DNA of 64,000 nucleotides from Collinsella sp. (GTDB taxonomy: Bacteria; Actinomycetota; Coriobacteriia; Coriobacteriales; Coriobacteriaceae): contig JAUMMZ010000003.1 of NCBI GenBank assembly GCA_031296755.1, positions 6,941 to 70,940 on the forward strand, given 5' to 3'. Position 1 is the stretch's first letter; every line of letters begins with the position of its first letter. The notes under the pieces were generated by a model. It had not been told where the DNA came from. It was given only the letters and a program-made list of their open reading frames with translations, and did no database searches. A program made the translations under genes and the position numbers. Shown one piece after another: positions 61,097 to 64,000 of the stretch.

Positions 61097-62903
61097 GTGC
61101 CTCGCCTCCTTCCTGGGTCTGAGCCTGCGTTGCGGATGCCTCGGTGTCGGCCTCGACGGCCCCTTCGCCCTCGGCAGACATCTTGTTTTGCGAGGTAAAG
61201 GTCTCGCGGTAGATCTCGCTCGTCTTAAGCAGCTCGTCATGGTTGCCGATCTGCGCGATGCGGCCGCCCTCCATGACGATGATGCGGTCTGCATCCTGTA
61301 CGGAGCTAATGCGCTGGGCGATGATGAGCTTGGTCGTGTTGGGCAGATAGCTTGCCAACCCTGCGCGAATCTTGGCGTCGGTCTTGGTGTCGACGGCGCT
61401 AGTGGAGTCGTCCAGGATCAAGATCTTGGGGCGACGCAGCAGGGCACGCGCAATGCACAGGCGCTGCTTCTGACCGCCGGAAACATTGGAGCCGCCCTGC
61501 TCGATCCAGGTGTCGTAACCCTTGGGGAAGCCGTCGACAAACTCATCGGCGCAGGCCAGATGTGCCGCCTCGCGGACTTCCTCGTCGGTGGCGTTCGGGT
61601 CGCCCCAGCGCAGGTTCTCGGCGATGGTGCCGCTAAACAGCACGTTTTTCTGTAGCACCATGGCCACTTGGTGACGCAGTGCGTCCAGGTCGTAGTCGCG
61701 CACGTCCATGCCGCCCACGCGCACGGTGCCTTCGGTGGCGTCGTACAGGCGGGCGATGAGGTTTACGAGCGTGGACTTGGCCGAGCCGGTGCCGCCGATG
61801 ATGCCGATGGTCTCGCCGCTCTTAATGTGCAGGTCGATATCGTCGAGCGCCTGGCGCTTCGCATGCGCGGAATACTTAAAGCTCACGTGGTCAAAGTCGA
61901 TGGAGCCGTCGGCAACCTCGAGCACGGGCTCGGCGGGATCGGCGATCGTGGGCTCGGCGGCCAGCACCTCGGTAATGCGGTGCGCCGATTCGTCGGCCAT
62001 GGTCACCATGACAAAGATCATCGACAGCTGCATCAGGCTCATGAGGATCTGAAAACCGTAGGTAAAGATCGAGGAGAGCTGGCCCACGTCGAACAGCGTG
62101 CCCTGGCTCGTGATGATGAGCTTGGAGCCCAGGTAGATGATGACGACAAACGCGCCGTTGACGCAGATGTTCATCATGGGGTTGTTAAAGGCGAGCAGCT
62201 TCTCGGCGCGGGTGAAGTCCATCTGGACGTCGCGCGCGGCGGTCGCGAATTTCTCCTTCTCAAAGTCTTCGCGCACATAGCTCTTGACCACGCGCATGCC
62301 GGTGACGTTTTCTTCGACAGACTCGTTAAGTGCGTCGTACTTGTGGAACACGCGCGAGAAGATGGGGCGTACCTTAAAGATGATAAAGAACAGTCCAAAG
62401 CCCAGCAGCGGAATGATGACCAGGTAGACCATGGCGACGCTGCCGCCCATGATAAATGCCATGGTAAAAGCGAAGATCAAGACCAGCGGCGCGCGCACGG
62501 CGATACGGATGATCATCATAAAGGCCTGCTGAACGTTGTTGATGTCAGTGGTCAGACGCGTGACGAGCGAGGAGCTCGAGAACTCATCGATGTTGGCAAA
62601 GCTGAACGTCTGGATCTTGTAGAACAGGTCGTGACGCAGGTTCTTGGCGAAGCCGCAGCTCGCATGGCTGCAGGTGACGCCGGCAGCGGCGCCAAAAGCA
62701 AGCGACGTCAGCGCGATGAGCACCAAAAAGCCTGCGGTGGGAAGCATCTCGGCTACGGTGGTGCCGTCTTTGATGGCATCGATCAGGTTGGCGGTGATAA
62801 ATGGAATCAGCATCTCGCAGAGCACCTCGCCAAGCACGAGCAATGGCGTGGCAACAGCGACTTTCATATAGTCGCGGATGCTGCCCATGAGGGTTTTAAT
62901 CAT
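61089..62903 (-). CDS. ABC exporter half-transporter, degenerate-site subunit (pair 3)
   Basis: This 604-residue protein has six N-terminal helices and an ATPase domain with signature VSGGQ and Walker B LILDDSTSAVD, with aspartate for glutamate. Its Walker A reads GGTGSAKST, so the glycine before the lysine is alanine, a further sign that this ATP site is not catalytic. A Glu/Ala/Thr-rich tail of about 30 residues ends the protein. The start overlaps the MarR stop by eight bases. With the next gene it forms an obligate heterodimer by analogy to known families. Confidence 0.93.
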   Translation of the reverse strand: MIKTLMGSIRDYMKVAVATPLLVLGEVLCEMLIPFITANLIDAIKDGTTVAEMLPTAGFLVLIALTSLAFGAAAGVTCSHASCGFAKNLRHDLFYKIQTFSFANIDEFSSSSLVTRLTTDINNVQQAFMMIIRIAVRAPLVLIFAFTMAFIMGGSVAMVYLVIIPLLGFGLFFIIFKVRPIFSRVFHKYDALNESVEENVTGMRVVKSYVREDFEKEKFATAARDVQMDFTRAEKLLAFNNPMMNICVNGAFVVIIYLGSKLIITSQGTLFDVGQLSSIFTYGFQILMSLMQLSMIFVMVTMADESAHRITEVLAAEPTIADPAEPVLEVADGSIDFDHVSFKYSAHAKRQALDDIDLHIKSGETIGIIGGTGSAKSTLVNLIARLYDATEGTVRVGGMDVRDYDLDALRHQVAMVLQKNVLFSGTIAENLRWGDPNATDEEVREAAHLACADEFVDGFPKGYDTWIEQGGSNVSGGQKQRLCIARALLRRPKILILDDSTSAVDTKTDAKIRAGLASYLPNTTKLIIAQRISSVQDADRIIVMEGGRIAQIGNHDELLKTSEIYRETFTSQNKMSAEGEGAVEADTEASATQAQTQEGGEAHE

Positions 62904-63399
62904 CCAGTTCCTCCCAGGTTACACGGATTTTATCGAGCATTTCGGCGAGGTCCTCGCGCTCGTCATGGGTGAGCGCGCTAAAGGCCCGTTCTCTAAAGCG
63001 GATGCGGGCCGCCTGGTCGATGCGGGCGTTTTCCCGGCCGGTTTCGGTCAGGCGAATGGTGAGTTGCCGTCGATCCTTGGGGTTACGGCTGCGTTCAATG
63101 AGGCCGTTGAGCTCGAGCTTGGACAGGATCTCGGAAAGCGACCCCGGCTTGAGGTCAAAGTGCATGCCGAGTTCCTGCTGCGACATCTCGCCGCCGGGCT
63201 GCTTGGCCAGCAGGCAGATGATGGGTGCCTTGCCGGACACGCCTCCGCCATGAAAATGCATGTAATGGCCGCAAAAGCCCAGGCCGCTCAGGATGCGTTT
63301 GGCGAGCTTGTCTTCGGCGCTGACCGCTTCGGGCATGTCTGCCGGTTGCAACGGGTCGCCGCCGGGCTCGTGCGGAAGGACGAGTGCTTCAACACACAT
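62896..63399 (-). CDS. MarR-family transcriptional regulator (exporter pair 3)
   Basis: This 167-residue winged-helix regulator begins at the ATG at 63399 after AAAGGAGCG. It has the recognition region MSQQELGMHFDLKPGSLSEI and the wing RNPKDRRQLTIRLTETG typical of MarR. The N-terminal 30 residues are low in structure, and HYMHFHGGG lies before the helix-turn-helix. It overlaps the first exporter gene and is probably its repressor. An imperfect inverted repeat (TTAGTTAGG at 63421 with CCTAACCAA at 63448) upstream is a candidate operator. Confidence 0.9.
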   Translation of the reverse strand: MCVEALVLPHEPGGDPLQPADMPEAVSAEDKLAKRILSGLGFCGHYMHFHGGGVSGKAPIICLLAKQPGGEMSQQELGMHFDLKPGSLSEILSKLELNGLIERSRNPKDRRQLTIRLTETGRENARIDQAARIRFRERAFSALTHDEREDLAEMLDKIRVTWEELDD

Positions 63400-63420
63400 A
63401 TCTAAGCTTCGCTCCTTTCT

Positions 63421-63462
63421 TTAGTTAGGTAGTGGAATTGTTTTGTGCCTAACCAATTTAGG
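63421..63462. promoter_or_regulatory. Candidate MarR operator
   Basis: TTAGTTAGG (63421-63429) and CCTAACCAA (63448-63456) are complementary at eight of nine positions, followed by a further TTTAGG. They lie just upstream of the MarR gene. Confidence 0.4.
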
Positions 63463-63500
63463 AGCGTGAGAAATCAATGTCAAGGTACCAAACTTATTAA

Positions 63501-63648
63501 GTTACGGCGTTTTACCAAACGCCGTAACCGCTCGACGCTGCAAACCCGCCAGAGCGGCAATCTGCCTTTCAACTTCGGCGGCATGACCAGAAGGTCAATG
63601 CCGCCTTGTTTCAAGGCACCTTGCTCGCCCTGGCGGGTTTTCGCTGAC
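63501..63648. other. Structured intergenic element, copy B
   Basis: Hairpin GTTACGGCGTTT-TACC-AAACGCCGTAAC (63501-63528) is followed by an 11-bp helix (63542-63552 with 63630-63640) enclosing a second hairpin (63577-63588 with 63593-63605). Short blocks at 63532, 63556, 63617 and 63641 are identical to copy A at 2257-2401, while the helices differ in sequence. No ORF. Confidence 0.6.
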
Positions 63649-63676
63649 TTCGCCAAAACATCGGCGTTGTCCGACT

Positions 63677-63796
63677 AGTCGTTTTGGCACTTGGGGACAC
63701 TCCTTGTGCTGATAGTCGTTGGGGACGTTCTTGTTTGCCTAGTCATTTAAGAACGTCCCCAACGACTAACTTAAGAACGTCCCCAACGACTAACTT
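63677..63796. repeat. Hairpin-forming GTCGTTGGGGACGTTCTT repeat with 24-bp tandem arm
   Basis: AGTCGTTGGGGACGTTCTT (63714-63732) is complementary to two tandem copies of its reverse complement (63749-63767 and 63773-63791, period 24). A degraded related half lies at 63677. REP-like and non-coding. Confidence 0.7.
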
Positions 63797-63882
63797 AAAA
63801 CTATGCCGGATTACGGGGCTGAACGACGGATTGCCGACCATGCCGAAATTGGTAAAAAGAAAACCGACGCTCCTATAAGTTG

Positions 63883-63999
63883 TCAAGAGGCAGTTTGCGG
63901 GAGCGTTCTCTCCAATTCGCACAGGAGCTCGTAATACCTCCTCTCCAGTTTCGTCGACCGCCGTTTCCCCCGTTCCAAGTGCCCGAGTGTGGCTGCGGA
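63883..63999 (-). CDS. Possible 3' end of a gene running off the window
   Basis: The minus-strand frame is open from the window edge to a TGA at 63883 and encodes 38 residues: LERGKRRSTKLERRYYELL lies near its start. The pattern is reminiscent of the end of an XRE-type helix-turn-helix, but another frame is also open here, so I am not sure it is coding. Confidence 0.3.
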   Translation of the reverse strand, partial: SAATLGHLERGKRRSTKLERRYYELLCELERTLPQTAS

Positions 64000-64000
64000 C

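Overview
The window comes from a high-GC Gram-positive gut bacterium of the class Coriobacteriia, most likely a Collinsella. The case rests on GC-rich codon use, strong AGGAGG-type ribosome sites, a short 4.5S-type SRP RNA, many paired ABC exporters, split transketolase genes in a PTS operon, and a sortase-type surface protein. The species is inferred from protein resemblance and was not tested. I see no rRNA operon, no CRISPR array, no intact insertion sequence and no prophage. The mobile-looking DNA consists of short non-coding repeats.

Layout. 1-5.5 kb: an operon for a phosphotransferase sugar (EIIC, GatZ/KbaZ-like protein, Fsa-type transaldolase, two-subunit transketolase, EIIA). 5.6-9.6 kb: a duplicated HAD phosphatase/LacI regulator module in which one lacI copy has collapsed, with a larE-type gene between the copies. 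9.9-16.7 kb: glmS, a GntR regulator, a YeiH-type exporter, a Fis-type regulator with a degraded AAA domain, an uncharacterised membrane protein and a nitroreductase. 17.4-21.7 kb: MarR plus a heterodimeric ABC exporter. 21.8-28.5 kb: cysE, DedA, ilvE, LemA, TetR, tRNA-Ser(UGA), a fused tRNA adenosine deaminase/glycerate kinase and the SRP RNA. 28.9-33.3 kb: a second ABC exporter pair and a flavodoxin-like protein. 33.3-38.8 kb: a 1374-residue wall-anchored surface protein with matching non-coding repeat blocks on both sides. 38.9-47.1 kb: an LTA-synthase-type enzyme, a nitroreductase and a potassium locus (kup, a small membrane protein, KdpD-like kinase, KdpE-like regulator). 47.2-54.1 kb: RlmKL, a Cof-type phosphatase, a second Fsa-type transaldolase and a Tex-type protein. 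54.5-59.0 kb: an oxidoreductase / MFS / SDR cluster diverging from a LysR gene. 59.2-63.4 kb: MarR plus a third ABC exporter pair, convergent to the rest. 63.4-64 kb: repeats and the possible end of a gene.

How the genes fit together. The first operon carries what is needed to import and phosphorylate a sugar and feed it into pentose-phosphate type carbon exchange. The potassium genes form a transport/sensing unit. Each of the three ABC pairs has one half with a degenerate catalytic site and one with a canonical site, so each is probably an obligate heterodimer, and two of the pairs sit directly behind MarR genes.

The most unusual content is non-coding. (i) Two copies of a nested inverted-repeat element (33324-33452 and 38702-38832), in opposite orientation, share an identical core while their helix arms differ in sequence but stay paired. 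They lie outside two arrays of 62-bp units, each built from 31-bp half-units on alternating strands, and the arrays flank the surface protein gene. (ii) A second structured element occurs at 2257-2401 and 63501-63648, with shared single-stranded blocks and changed but still paired helices. (iii) Several other intergenic inverted repeats have perfect or near-perfect arms of 16-33 bp. (iv) Three families of REP-like palindromes share a GGGACAG core and usually sit at stop codons. All of this was read by eye. Covariance searches against other Coriobacteriia genomes would settle whether these are real element families.
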